Positions 42,174 to 50,131 of a DNA stretch of 62,768 nt are shown here, piece after piece (the stretch's first letter is position 1; every line of letters starts with the position of its first letter). This DNA comes from Halovenus halobia. Lineage in GTDB: Archaea > Halobacteriota > Halobacteria > Halobacteriales > Haloarculaceae. A program made the position numbers and the translations under genes. The stretch lies in contig NZ_JBLKOA010000010.1 in the NCBI RefSeq assembly GCF_051414135.1, positions 1-62,768 on the forward strand, written 5' to 3'. Under the pieces are notes generated by a model. The model saw only the letters and a list, made by a program, of their open reading frames with translations. It made no database searches and had not been told where the DNA came from.

Positions 42174-42583
42174 CCGAGCCACTCGTCGAGAATCAGTCGC
42201 GTTTTTGTCCCCATCACCTCTTCGCGCTCGCGAGCCCGCGAGATGAGCTCGTTGAGGTCGTCTGTATCGGCGGCGTCGACGACCAGCACGATATCCTCTT
42301 CGCCGGAGACTTGCCAGACGAAGTCGACGCGTTTCCACTCCGCAAACTCCTCGGTGAGGCCACCGGTATGCACATCCACGTCGACGGTAATCTCGATCAT
42401 TGCCTTGACGTTTCCCGTCCGCGTCGAGACAGTGAAGCGGTCGATTACGCCTGACTCGACCATCCGCTCGACGCGATTACGGATCGTCCCCTCGGAGGTG
42501 TCGACGCGGTCGGCAATCTCTGTGTAGGGGGTTCGCGCGTCGCGTCGGAGGATATTCAGAATCTCGCGGTCGAGGTCGTCCAT
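42170..42583 (-). CDS. Lrp/AsnC-family transcriptional regulator
   Basis: A 137-residue regulator with an N-terminal helix-turn-helix (MDDLDREILNILRRDARTPYTEIADRVDTSEGTIRNRVERM) and a C-terminal ligand-binding RAM domain (VWQVSGEEDIVLVVDAADTDDLNELI). It is divergent from carA across a 102-bp region containing a perfect palindrome, so it may control itself and carbamoyl-phosphate synthesis, perhaps in response to an amino acid. The ATG at 42583 is the family start. Confidence 0.88.
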   Translation of the reverse strand: MDDLDREILNILRRDARTPYTEIADRVDTSEGTIRNRVERMVESGVIDRFTVSTRTGNVKAMIEITVDVDVHTGGLTEEFAEWKRVDFVWQVSGEEDIVLVVDAADTDDLNELISRAREREEVMGTKTRLILDEWLG

Positions 42584-42620
42584 CGAGATGTGTAGGTTCA
42601 CCCGGACCCTACTTCAACGC

Positions 42621-42633
42621 TACGAATTTCGTA
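42621..42633. promoter_or_regulatory. Palindromic candidate Lrp operator between lrp and carA
   Basis: TACGAA-T-TTCGTA is a perfect 13-bp palindrome 38-50 bp from the Lrp start and 53-65 bp from the carA start. A related TTTCGTACG...CTCGTAA run lies at 42668-42685, next to the carA ATG. The position fits autoregulation and control of carA. Confidence 0.5.
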
Positions 42634-42685
42634 ACTGACCTTCGAAAGCAACCCTTATGAGCCGGAGTTTCGTACGCATCTCGTA

Positions 42686-43732
42686 ATGACTGATGCGTAC
42701 GTCGCGGTCGAAGGCGAGCGTGTAATCGAGGCTCGTGCGCGTTCTCCGGGCACGACACGCGGTGAGCTGGTGTTCACTACCGCGTACACAGGATACGAGG
42801 AGAGTTTGACTGACCCCAGCTACGAGGAACAGCTGCTGACCTTTTCTTATCCGCTGATCGGCAACTACGGCGTCCGCGAGGAACGATTCGAGTCTGATCG
42901 GGTGCATCCGCGGGGTGTCCTCGCTCGTGAGATGACCGACGACGTTGCGGAATGGCTGCAGGAAGAGGGTGTCCCAGCCGTGGACCACCTCGATACCCGC
43001 GAAATCGTCACCGAAATCCGTGACGAGGGGGCGATGAAGTGCGGTATCGCTGCCGGCCCCGACGCCACCGAGGAAGACGCACTCGAAGAACTCGCCCAGT
43101 GCAAGCACATGTCCGACCACACTGACATCGGCTCACAGGTGTCGGTTCGAGAGCCAACCGTCCACAACGAGGGCGGCGAGGGTGCGGACGTGGCACTCAT
43201 CGACTGCGGCGCGAAAGGCTCGATTATCGACTCGCTGGTCGAACGTGACGCTGTTGTCCACCAACTTCCCTACGACGCCACCGAAGCGGAAGTCGACGCA
43301 GTCGACCCCGACCTGCTGTTCATCTCCAACGGACCCGGCGACCCGGAGAACTTCGAGCAGGCCGGCGAGATTGTCGACAGCTACGTCGGCGACGTTCCGC
43401 TCGCTGGTATCTGTCTCGGCCAGCAGGTCGTTGCCAACGCGCTGGGCGGTCGCACCGAGAAGATGGAGTTCGGTCACCGCGGGGTCAACCAGCCAGTGCG
43501 TGATCTGCGCACCGATAAGGTCGTCATGACGACCCAGAACCACGGCTACACCGTTGCCGACCCGGGCGAGAAACTCACAGTCACCCAGCGAAACGTCAAC
43601 GACGAGACGCCCGAAGGACTGGACAACGACGACCTCAAGATCATCACCCGCCAGTACCATCCCGAAGCAAATCCTGGCCCGCACGATTCGCTGTCCTTTT
43701 TCGACGACGTACTCGAACTCGCCGAGCAGTAA
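42686..43732 (+). CDS. carA: Carbamoyl-phosphate synthase small (glutaminase) subunit
   Basis: Releases ammonia from glutamine for carbamoyl phosphate, used in arginine and pyrimidine synthesis. The 348-residue protein has the CPSase small-chain N-terminal domain (TRGELVFTTAYTGYEESLTDPSY) and a class I glutamine amidotransferase domain with nucleophile Cys243 (GICLGQQ) and the His-Glu pair in YHPEANPGP. carB is not adjacent in this window, so the two subunits are split. Confidence 0.95.
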   Translation: MTDAYVAVEGERVIEARARSPGTTRGELVFTTAYTGYEESLTDPSYEEQLLTFSYPLIGNYGVREERFESDRVHPRGVLAREMTDDVAEWLQEEGVPAVDHLDTREIVTEIRDEGAMKCGIAAGPDATEEDALEELAQCKHMSDHTDIGSQVSVREPTVHNEGGEGADVALIDCGAKGSIIDSLVERDAVVHQLPYDATEAEVDAVDPDLLFISNGPGDPENFEQAGEIVDSYVGDVPLAGICLGQQVVANALGGRTEKMEFGHRGVNQPVRDLRTDKVVMTTQNHGYTVADPGEKLTVTQRNVNDETPEGLDNDDLKIITRQYHPEANPGPHDSLSFFDDVLELAEQ

Positions 43733-43790
43733 TCCTGGATTGTCGGGACGCGGCCACAGCATTTTCGTTCTGCACCGTGAACAGTTGTGT

Positions 43791-44228
43791 ATGTACGACG
43801 AGATTCTCGTTCCGACCGACGGCTCCGATGGCGTCGAGCAAGCACTCGACCACGCCGGCGCTATCGCCGACAACTTCGACGCACGACTCCACACAATTCA
43901 CGTCGTCCAGACGCCCGGAACCAGCGAGACACTCGACGAGGAGTTTGCTGACACACTCGACAGGCTCGAACAGGCTGGCGAACAGGCTATCGAGACGGCT
44001 CGCGAACACGCCCGACAGGCGGGCCACGATATCGAAACGACACTCACAGAGGGCGCTCCGGAGGCGGAAATTCGCCGGTACATCGACGAGCACGACATCG
44101 ACCTCGTGGTGATGGCAACAGCGGGGCGGACTGGCAGCGCCCGCGAGATGCTCGGGAGTGTTACCGAAGACGTTGTCCGCTCGACAGCCGCACCGGTCTT
44201 GACTGTCAACGTGGGTCACTCAGAATAG
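43791..44228 (+). CDS. Universal stress protein (UspA) family, ATP-loop type
   Basis: A 145-residue Usp: MYDEILVPTDGSDGVEQALDHAGAIADNF at the N-terminus and, near the end, VVMATAGRTGSAREMLGSVTEDVVRSTAAPVLTV. The last segment keeps the G-x2-G...GS ATP-binding loop lost in the Usp at 2363. It starts 58 bp after carA and overlaps the end of the convergent SpoIIM-like gene by 9 nt. Confidence 0.88.
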   Translation: MYDEILVPTDGSDGVEQALDHAGAIADNFDARLHTIHVVQTPGTSETLDEEFADTLDRLEQAGEQAIETAREHARQAGHDIETTLTEGAPEAEIRRYIDEHDIDLVVMATAGRTGSAREMLGSVTEDVVRSTAAPVLTVNVGHSE

Positions 44229-44840
44229 TCTGACGAGCCGCAGCGTCACGAACGACTCGATAACCGCCGCCAGCAGCAGCGTCACCCACGCGAGTCCGAT
44301 GACGAGTCCGGTCTGGCGCCACTCTCTGTTGGTGAGAAATCGACTGTGCACCCCGATAAGAACTGCAAGCGCTCGCGCGACCAGCCGAAAGCTGACCGAC
44401 GCCGCAAGCGCCAGTCCCAGTAGTTTCACGAGCCCGTGCGGCGCTACGGCGACGAGCGCTACCACGGGACGGATTGTCCCGACCGAGGAGCCAAGGAAGA
44501 TACCGACGACGACGCCCTGTGCGACCAGTCCAAGCGCCGTTGCAATGCCGAGCGTGACTGCGCCAATGACCAGCACCGCCAGCAGTTCTGTATCTGCTTG
44601 CACCAGTGCGGCGACTGACCGCTCCTGTGTCAGGACCGAACTCGCGAGCTTAGTGAAGGGCAACCGTGCGAGCTGTCCAGTTCCGACTGTCTGTGAGAGT
44701 GCGCCAGCAACAACCGAACAACAGACCAGCAGCGCAGAACCAAGCGCGTACGGGAGATGGACCGCAATACCATCTCTGAGGTCACGATGGAAATTCCCGA
44801 GCAGCGACCCCGCCGGGGGTTCGCTGTCTCCGGGAGCCAT
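44220..44840 (-). CDS. SpoIIM-family (stage II sporulation M-like) membrane protein
   Basis: A 206-residue protein with about five helices: YALGSALLVCCSVVAGALS, LLAVLVIGAVTLGIATALGLVAQGVVVGIFLGSSVG, LVKLLGLALAASVSFRLVARAL and a final VIGLAWVTLLLAAVIESF. The order of helices and the final VTLLLAAVIESFV match the DUF95/SpoIIM family found in many archaea, where its role is unknown (no sporulation). The ATG at 44840 is chosen because the upstream extension overlaps the S19e gene. Confidence 0.8.
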   Translation of the reverse strand: MAPGDSEPPAGSLLGNFHRDLRDGIAVHLPYALGSALLVCCSVVAGALSQTVGTGQLARLPFTKLASSVLTQERSVAALVQADTELLAVLVIGAVTLGIATALGLVAQGVVVGIFLGSSVGTIRPVVALVAVAPHGLVKLLGLALAASVSFRLVARALAVLIGVHSRFLTNREWRQTGLVIGLAWVTLLLAAVIESFVTLRLVRLF

Positions 44841-44844
44841 TGCC

Positions 44845-45306
44845 TCAGGCGTACCGTTCGAGCGCGGGGTTGTCGAGGTCCTCGAGTACCTCGGCAGCCG
44901 TCTCGTCGAGCAGTGCCTGTCCGTCGGCGCTGGCCGACCGACCCTCGCCTTCACCGGTCTCGACGTAGCCGGCGGTTTCGAGCTGCTGGAGCGCGGTTCG
45001 GATCACGTTGCCGGAGCCGTCGGCGCTGTGTTTTGGCCGCACTTTGTAGCGGTTCGAGCCCTGCTTGCTGCCGCCGTACTCGGTCTGGAGCGCGCCGACG
45101 CCGACCGGCCCGTCGATAGCGACCTTTCGGAGCAGACTCGCCGCCCGGCGAATCCAGAAGTCGTCCTGTTCGGGTGGAAGCTCCCGGTCCGCACCGGATT
45201 TCGTGAATGCGAGCCACTCTGGCTGTTCGACTGCCTCTTCTTCGGCGAGCGTCTCTGCGAGTGCCTCGATGAGGTCCTCGGCAGGCACGTCGTAGACTGT
45301 TGTCAT
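44845..45306 (-). CDS. rps19e: 30S ribosomal protein S19e
   Basis: An archaeal/eukaryotic small-subunit protein of 153 residues. It begins MTTVYDVPAEDLIEALAETL and contains the S19e core DDFWIRRAASLLRKVAIDGPVGVGALQTEYGG followed by KHSADGSGNVIRTALQQLETAGYVE. The ATG at 45306 is preferred to a TTG two codons upstream. The SpoIIM-like gene follows after 4 nt, so the two are likely co-transcribed. Confidence 0.95.
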   Translation of the reverse strand: MTTVYDVPAEDLIEALAETLAEEEAVEQPEWLAFTKSGADRELPPEQDDFWIRRAASLLRKVAIDGPVGVGALQTEYGGSKQGSNRYKVRPKHSADGSGNVIRTALQQLETAGYVETGEGEGRSASADGQALLDETAAEVLEDLDNPALERYA

Positions 45307-45383
45307 TGGCAAATCCTTCCTGTCGGCGTCATATAACAGTTGTGAAGCCCGACAGCGCCCGTGTGACCGACTGACAGTCGGTT

Positions 45384-46436
45384 TCAGGCGCCCGGGAGCA
45401 CAATCACCGCCTGGTTGCCCGCCCCGTCAGCCCGGCGGTTCAGTTCGAGTTCGCCACCGACGGTGTCCGCCACCCAGTTTGCCAGCCAGAGGCCAATCCC
45501 AAGCGAGTGCATCAGCGGTGTCTCTTTGCCCTCGTTGATCGCCTGCAGGTCGCTCTCTGGAATCGGTGGACACTCGTCTTCGACGATTGTTCGAACCGCG
45601 TTGTCGGTCTGTTCGACCCGAATGACAACGGTCGGCTCCGCGTCGGGATTGTGTTCGATGGCGTTCTCGACGAGTTCGCTCAGCGCGATTCGATACGAAT
45701 CCGGCGCGCTGACGACCAGTTCAGGGGGCAAATCGAGTGTGATGTTCGCAGCAGGATGTTCCCGGCGGAGTTGGACCGCCAGATGCTCGATCAACTCTGT
45801 GACATCCGTGCGGTCGTGCTCGGAGGGGTTGAACCCAACCTCGGTCTGTGCGGTCCGGGCTTTCTCGCTGATTTCCATCAGCTCTTCGGCGGCGTCTTCG
45901 ATCTTTTCTGCCGCTGCCCGATGTGTCTCGTCGTCGGCGTCTTGCAGTGTCGCAGCGTGGCCGAAAATCAGGTTCAGCCGGTTGCGGACGTTGTGTCTGA
46001 GGACACGGCTCAGTACGTCGAGTTTCTGCTCGCGGTGCCGGCGTGCTCGGATATCTCGCGCCACGCCCGTGAGGCCGTCGTACTCCTCATCTTCGGACGG
46101 TAACAGACTAAACCGAATTTCGACGGGTTTGCGCTGGCCCCCCTTTGTAACCACTGTCGTCAACATCGACCCCGACGTGTCTTCGGTCGCGATGACGGAC
46201 CGAATCTTGCCGTTGAAGCGCTCGACCTCCCCGTCGGCGAGGACGCGTCGGGGGTCTGCCCCGAGTAGGTCTTCACGGTCGTAGCCGGTCAACTCGACGA
46301 ACGCGCTGTTCAGCAACTCGAACCGCCCATCCCCGTCGAGCATGTACAACCCGTCCTCGGCCTCCTCGACCAGGTGCGAGTAATTCCCTGTCTGCGACGA
46401 CTCCCCCGTCTCTGTCTGCCCCTGCTCTTCGTTCAT
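45384..46436 (-). CDS. Soluble PAS-sensor histidine kinase
   Basis: A 350-residue kinase without membrane helices. A PAS domain (VEEAEDGLYMLDGDGRFELLNSAFVELTGYDREDLLG...) fills residues 20-135. The phospho-acceptor helix is LDVLSRVLRHNVRNRLNLIFGHA, and the ATPase domain has N-box LVENAIEHN and a final HSLGIGLWLANWVADT. The G1 box is weak (VEDECPPIPESD), with Glu-Cys-Pro replacing the usual Gly-x-Gly; activity may be reduced. No cognate regulator adjoins it. Confidence 0.88.
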   Translation of the reverse strand: MNEEQGQTETGESSQTGNYSHLVEEAEDGLYMLDGDGRFELLNSAFVELTGYDREDLLGADPRRVLADGEVERFNGKIRSVIATEDTSGSMLTTVVTKGGQRKPVEIRFSLLPSEDEEYDGLTGVARDIRARRHREQKLDVLSRVLRHNVRNRLNLIFGHAATLQDADDETHRAAAEKIEDAAEELMEISEKARTAQTEVGFNPSEHDRTDVTELIEHLAVQLRREHPAANITLDLPPELVVSAPDSYRIALSELVENAIEHNPDAEPTVVIRVEQTDNAVRTIVEDECPPIPESDLQAINEGKETPLMHSLGIGLWLANWVADTVGGELELNRRADGAGNQAVIVLPGA

Positions 46437-46585
46437 CCCAGATACAGTTCTACTGTAGCCCTCCCGCTTAACTTAAATACACTGCAAAAATTCAGCCCAC
46501 TGTCATCATGGTCCTCACAAATCGATAGTTCAGACCCGGAGTGCCCGACAGGGCCGTTTTTGTTCCCCCGCAGCGTAGCCAGCGC

Positions 46586-47455
46586 ATGGACGAGCGCGAC
46601 GCTCTCAGGGCCCTTGCTGAGACGGTGCCCGGCGCGGGGGACGACGCCGCAGTCGTCGACGGCCTGGCTATCACGACCGATATGCTGCATCGCTCGACGG
46701 ACTTTCCTGTCGGGACAACACGATATACTGCCGGCTGGCGGTCAGTCGCTGCCTCGCTGTCGGATATTGCAGCGATGGGGGCCGACCCGGTCGCCGCCGT
46801 CGCGGCCTACGCCGCTCCTGCCCTCGACTGGGACGAAATCGAGGCGTTCGTCCGCGGCGCACGCGAGGTCTGTGAACTCACCGGCGGAGCGTACGTCGGC
46901 GGTGACCTTGATGACCACGAGGAGTTGACCGTCACCACGACCGTCGCCGGCCGCACCGAGAATCCAGTGTTTCGCTCCGGCGCAACCCCCGGCGAGGCAG
47001 TCTGCGTAACCGGGACACTCGGCCGTAGTGGCGCGGCACTGGCACTCTTCGAGCGTGGCGAAACCGAGCGCGCCAACGACCTCTTTCGGTTTCACCCCCG
47101 CGTCGCCGCCGGTCGTGTTCTTGCTGGCCACGCAAGCGCGATGATGGACAGTAGCGACGGGCTTGCCCGCTCGCTGCATCAACTGGCCGAGGCGAGTGAT
47201 TGCGGGTTCACCATCGAGTCGCCACTCCCGGCCGACGACGTTGTCGAGGAGGTTGTGGACTCACCGGACCGCAAGCGCGAACTGACGGCCTTCTTCGGCG
47301 AGGATTTCGAGCTGGTCTGTACGGTTCCCGAGTCCGCTGTCGACTCGCTGCGTGCGGAGCTTTCAGTTCCGTTCACGAGAATCGGTACAGTTGTCGAGTC
47401 GGGGCTGACACTCGACGGCGACACGCTCCCCGACCGTGGGTACACTCACGGTTAG
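46586..47455 (+). CDS. thiL: Thiamine-monophosphate kinase
   Basis: Makes thiamine diphosphate from thiamine monophosphate and ATP. The 289-residue protein shows the PurM-like fold and ThiL motifs: VPGAGDDAAVVDGLAITTDMLHRSTDF, GWRSVAASLSDIAAMGA, GGDLDDHEELTVTTTVAG, MMDSSDGLARSLHQLA and FFGEDFELVCTV. The ATG at 46586 is the family start. Its TAG overlaps the convergent protease stop (TTAG). Confidence 0.92.
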   Translation: MDERDALRALAETVPGAGDDAAVVDGLAITTDMLHRSTDFPVGTTRYTAGWRSVAASLSDIAAMGADPVAAVAAYAAPALDWDEIEAFVRGAREVCELTGGAYVGGDLDDHEELTVTTTVAGRTENPVFRSGATPGEAVCVTGTLGRSGAALALFERGETERANDLFRFHPRVAAGRVLAGHASAMMDSSDGLARSLHQLAEASDCGFTIESPLPADDVVEEVVDSPDRKRELTAFFGEDFELVCTVPESAVDSLRAELSVPFTRIGTVVESGLTLDGDTLPDRGYTHG

Positions 47456-48594
47456 GTGAGTTCGACAATTTCGACAGGAATCGGGGTGAAACACAGCGCT
47501 GCGAGCGCGAAGGTGACGACGCCGAGCGCCATCCGCTTCCGGTCGAGCCCCTCGTCGTCGATTGGGTCTGCAGGACCGGCGTAGGCGAGTCCAACCGCGA
47601 ACAGACCCCACATTGCCCAGATGCCAACCGAATCGACCCCATCAGCGACCACGAGCAGGTACGCCGCCAGCCCGAACAGCACCGCAGGAACAATCGCTGC
47701 GAGCCGTTCCTGCTGTTTGCCGACCATCGCACGGAGGATGTGACCGCCGTCGAGTTGCCCCACTGGCAGCATGTTCAGAAGCGTCACGAGCATCCCGACC
47801 CAGCCGCCGAAGACGACCGGATGAATACTGTTCGCTTCGAGTTGTTCGGTCGCCCCAGTTGCGATAGCGATCAGTTCTAGCAGCGGCGGATGGTTGAATC
47901 GGACCGCGGTTTCGGCCTGTCCGACGGCGGCCTGCTGTGCCGGAATCGGGTCGAGCTGGAGGCCGATTGCGGTGACGACAACTGTTGCGGCCAGTCCCGC
48001 GAGTGGTCCCGCTGCGCCGATGTCGAACAGCGCTTTTCGGTCGGGAATCTTCCCACGCATCTTGATGACCGCACCCATCGACCCGATATACGTGGGTAAG
48101 GGAATGAAGTACGGTAACGACGCCTGAACGTTGTGATATCGGCTCATGACGTAGTGGCCGAGTTCGTGGACGCCGAGGACGCCCATCACCGCCACCACAA
48201 ACGGCCACGCTTCGAGTGCCCGCCACGGTTCGCTGAACACGGGCACCTGATACCAGAAAATCGCCCCAGCGAACAGTGTCGAGAAAATCGTTGCGACGAA
48301 CAACAGGAGGTTCGTCCTCGGGATGCCGTCGATTTTTGTGGAGTTCGGTTCCGCAACGAGAACGTACTCGCCACGCGAGAGCGGCAGTCCCTCGTCGGTC
48401 TTGTAGCCCCGCTGGACCGAGAGTTCGTAGCCCCGTTCTCGGAATAGCGGCCACAGCTCTTGTTCGAGTTGTTGGCCGGGAATCGTTGGCTCGCCAACGT
48501 ACAGGACAGTATCGTCCTCTGTCCGAACTTCGTAGGCATCGAAAACGGAGGCGAACTCCTCCGCGCGCGGAGGCGTCCCCTGACTACGTCCCAT
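47452..48594 (-). CDS. Site-2 protease-type zinc metalloprotease (M50 family)
   Basis: An intramembrane protease of 380 residues. A cytoplasmic N-terminal domain of about 95 residues is followed by membrane helices with the zinc motif HELGH (GVLGVHELGHYVM) and the second metal motif LDGGH (VGQLDGGHIL), plus the NxxP-type segment LLNMLPVGQ. Such enzymes cleave membrane-bound substrates; the target is unknown. The ATG at 48594 is chosen over a GTG one codon upstream. The IS at 48621 lies 26 nt upstream and appears to interrupt its promoter. Confidence 0.9.
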   Translation of the reverse strand: MGRSQGTPPRAEEFASVFDAYEVRTEDDTVLYVGEPTIPGQQLEQELWPLFRERGYELSVQRGYKTDEGLPLSRGEYVLVAEPNSTKIDGIPRTNLLLFVATIFSTLFAGAIFWYQVPVFSEPWRALEAWPFVVAVMGVLGVHELGHYVMSRYHNVQASLPYFIPLPTYIGSMGAVIKMRGKIPDRKALFDIGAAGPLAGLAATVVVTAIGLQLDPIPAQQAAVGQAETAVRFNHPPLLELIAIATGATEQLEANSIHPVVFGGWVGMLVTLLNMLPVGQLDGGHILRAMVGKQQERLAAIVPAVLFGLAAYLLVVADGVDSVGIWAMWGLFAVGLAYAGPADPIDDEGLDRKRMALGVVTFALAALCFTPIPVEIVELT

Positions 48595-48600
48595 CACTCC

Positions 48601-48760
48601 CTGTTAGGTGTTGTTGCTCTTTGAATGTTACCCCGCGCACGGTGGCGCGGGGAATCCTCCTCTTACGAGGGTAGGCCTCCTGTTTCGATGACGCGACTTG
48701 CAGACACAGACTCAAATTGAGCCGTGTCCGTAGCGTTGACGAGAGCGGAGCTCTCGTTCG
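48601..48760 (-). ncRNA. Probable omega/reRNA overlapping the tnpB 3' end and IS right end
   Basis: TnpB elements are known to produce a guide RNA from the tnpB 3' end through the right-end hairpin into flanking DNA. Here the right-end hairpin (CCCCGCGC/GCGCGGGG, 48631-48652) and the ATTCAA end at 48621 are visible. The guide would be the minus-strand sequence 48620 down to about 48601. That the RNA is made is inferred, as is its upstream limit. Confidence 0.4.
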
Positions 48761-50090
48761 CACACCAGAAACGCGCTGCGTTTCTGGGGACGGTCACAGT
48801 CTCCACAGGCGTTCGAAAATCGCTATGCGATTTTCGCAGCCCATCAGAATCGCACTGCGATTCTGAGGACGTTGATTCGGGCCATCCCAGCCCTAATTCA
48901 GAAAACCCACGCTTCAGGACGTTCATCGCCGTCGCAAACGCTACGCGTTTGCTGCCCGTCAGACGTAGTCTGACGACCGCATTCGCGTCCCTATCCGTTT
49001 CAAACCCACACGCTGGGCAGGAATGTTCCCTGACCCAGATGGGCTTCGCTGTCTCCACACCACACTTGGCGCACTCTTTGGTCGTCCCCCGTGCTTCGAC
49101 CTGAACGACGTGCGTTCCGTGCAGATCAGCTTTGTATTCGAGCAGGGTGATGAATTGTCGCCACGCCGCATCCTGCTTGTTACGAGCGTTTCCGTCGCCC
49201 TGAAGCATACTCTGGACGTTCAGGTCTTCCACGAACACAGCGTCGTACTCTTTGACGAGCCATGTCGTGATTTTGTGCTGGTAGTCTAACACCTTCCGAC
49301 GAATGTGGCGTTTGACTTTGGCGACCTCTCGGCGTTGCTTCTCGTAGTTGTTCGAGCCGTTCTCCTTCCGCGAGAGTTTGCGTTGTTCTCGTCGGAGTAT
49401 GTCGTACTCGTCTTCGAGGTCGAGCCAGTCCACGGTCTTCCCATTGCTGGTGTGGATGTAGTTGAGAATACCGAGGTCGATACCGACGCTGTTGCTCGTG
49501 TCAAGCGTTTCCACGTTGGGTTTCTCGGGCAGGTCGGCATCGTTGGTTTCCAGACCGAAGGAGACGAACCATTCACCGGTCGTCTCTTTCTTGAACGTGA
49601 CTTCTTTGATGGTGGCGTTGTCGGGAATTGGGCGCGAATACCGGATTTTCACCCACCCAATCTTGCTGAAGCGGACGTACGCGTACTTGTCGTGGCCCCT
49701 CTTTTCATCAAGGTCGAAACCAGACTGGCTGTACGTCACGCTCCGGTATTCGGTGGGTGATTGTCGTTTGAGCCGACCAACGTTGTACCCTTTCTTTTTT
49801 TTCTTGCGAAGGTTCGAGAGGTTACGGTGGAAGCGTGCAACGGTGGCTTGTGCGGCCTTCGAGTGTAGTTCACCGAACACCGACCACTTGCGCTTCCACT
49901 TGGGGAGTTTGTTGTTCTGGTCGTACTCACTCAGTTTGTCGTCTTCTGGGGCTTGTTGGTAGTCCCAGCGGACGTGGTTGTAGAGTTGGCGATGAATATT
50001 CAGATGGTGTTCCAGTCCGTCCGCTACCTCTTGTGTTGGGTAAGCGCGGTAGCGGTAACTGTGTTCCATCGCTGTCTCTTGGTTAGACAT
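48663..50090 (-). CDS. tnpB: TnpB RNA-guided nuclease (IS1341-type), with hairpin-encoded insertions
   Basis: A 475-residue TnpB, the RNA-guided DNA nuclease ancestral to Cas12. It has an N-terminal DNA/RNA-binding part (YRYRAYPTQEVADGLEHHLNIHRQLYNHVRWDY), RuvC-I Asp205 (VGIDLGILN), RuvC-II Glu288 (FVEDLNVQ), a zinc ribbon with Cys340, 343, 358 and 361, and RuvC-III DRDAN (366-370). Directly after DRDANA, extra segments 372-387, 411-426, 435-442 and 446-452 are encoded by perfect palindromes; removing them restores an ordinary TnpB tail. Starts at 50090 or 50069 are both possible. Activity is uncertain. Confidence 0.92.
   Translation of the reverse strand: MSNQETAMEHSYRYRAYPTQEVADGLEHHLNIHRQLYNHVRWDYQQAPEDDKLSEYDQNNKLPKWKRKWSVFGELHSKAAQATVARFHRNLSNLRKKKKKGYNVGRLKRQSPTEYRSVTYSQSGFDLDEKRGHDKYAYVRFSKIGWVKIRYSRPIPDNATIKEVTFKKETTGEWFVSFGLETNDADLPEKPNVETLDTSNSVGIDLGILNYIHTSNGKTVDWLDLEDEYDILRREQRKLSRKENGSNNYEKQRREVAKVKRHIRRKVLDYQHKITTWLVKEYDAVFVEDLNVQSMLQGDGNARNKQDAAWRQFITLLEYKADLHGTHVVQVEARGTTKECAKCGVETAKPIWVREHSCPACGFETDRDANAVVRLRLTGSKRVAFATAMNVLKRGFSELGLGWPESTSSESQCDSDGLRKSHSDFRTPVETVTVPRNAARFWCANESSALVNATDTAQFESVSASRVIETGGLPS
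48739..48975. repeat. Six perfect hairpins inside the tnpB 3' region
   Basis: All six have a 3-nt loop: 48739-48757 (8-bp stem, GGA on plus strand), 48765-48787 (10 bp, GCT), 48814-48836 (10 bp, TAT), 48844-48866 (10 bp, ACT), 48934-48952 (8 bp, TAC), 48957-48975 (8 bp, GTA). They occupy about half of 237 bp. A perfect 8-bp stem with a fixed loop is expected by chance only about once per 65 kb. Confidence 0.9.
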
Positions 50091-50131
50091 ATGTTTACTT
50101 AATGGTTTGTATCAGCGAGTGTCAGCTTCAT

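Noticed and set aside
42170..42338. A minus-strand frame running from thioredoxin up to 42338 suggested a longer fused protein.
   Set aside because: Only the last 91 codons are thioredoxin; upstream codons overlap the membrane protein and Lrp genes and are Arg-rich nonsense.
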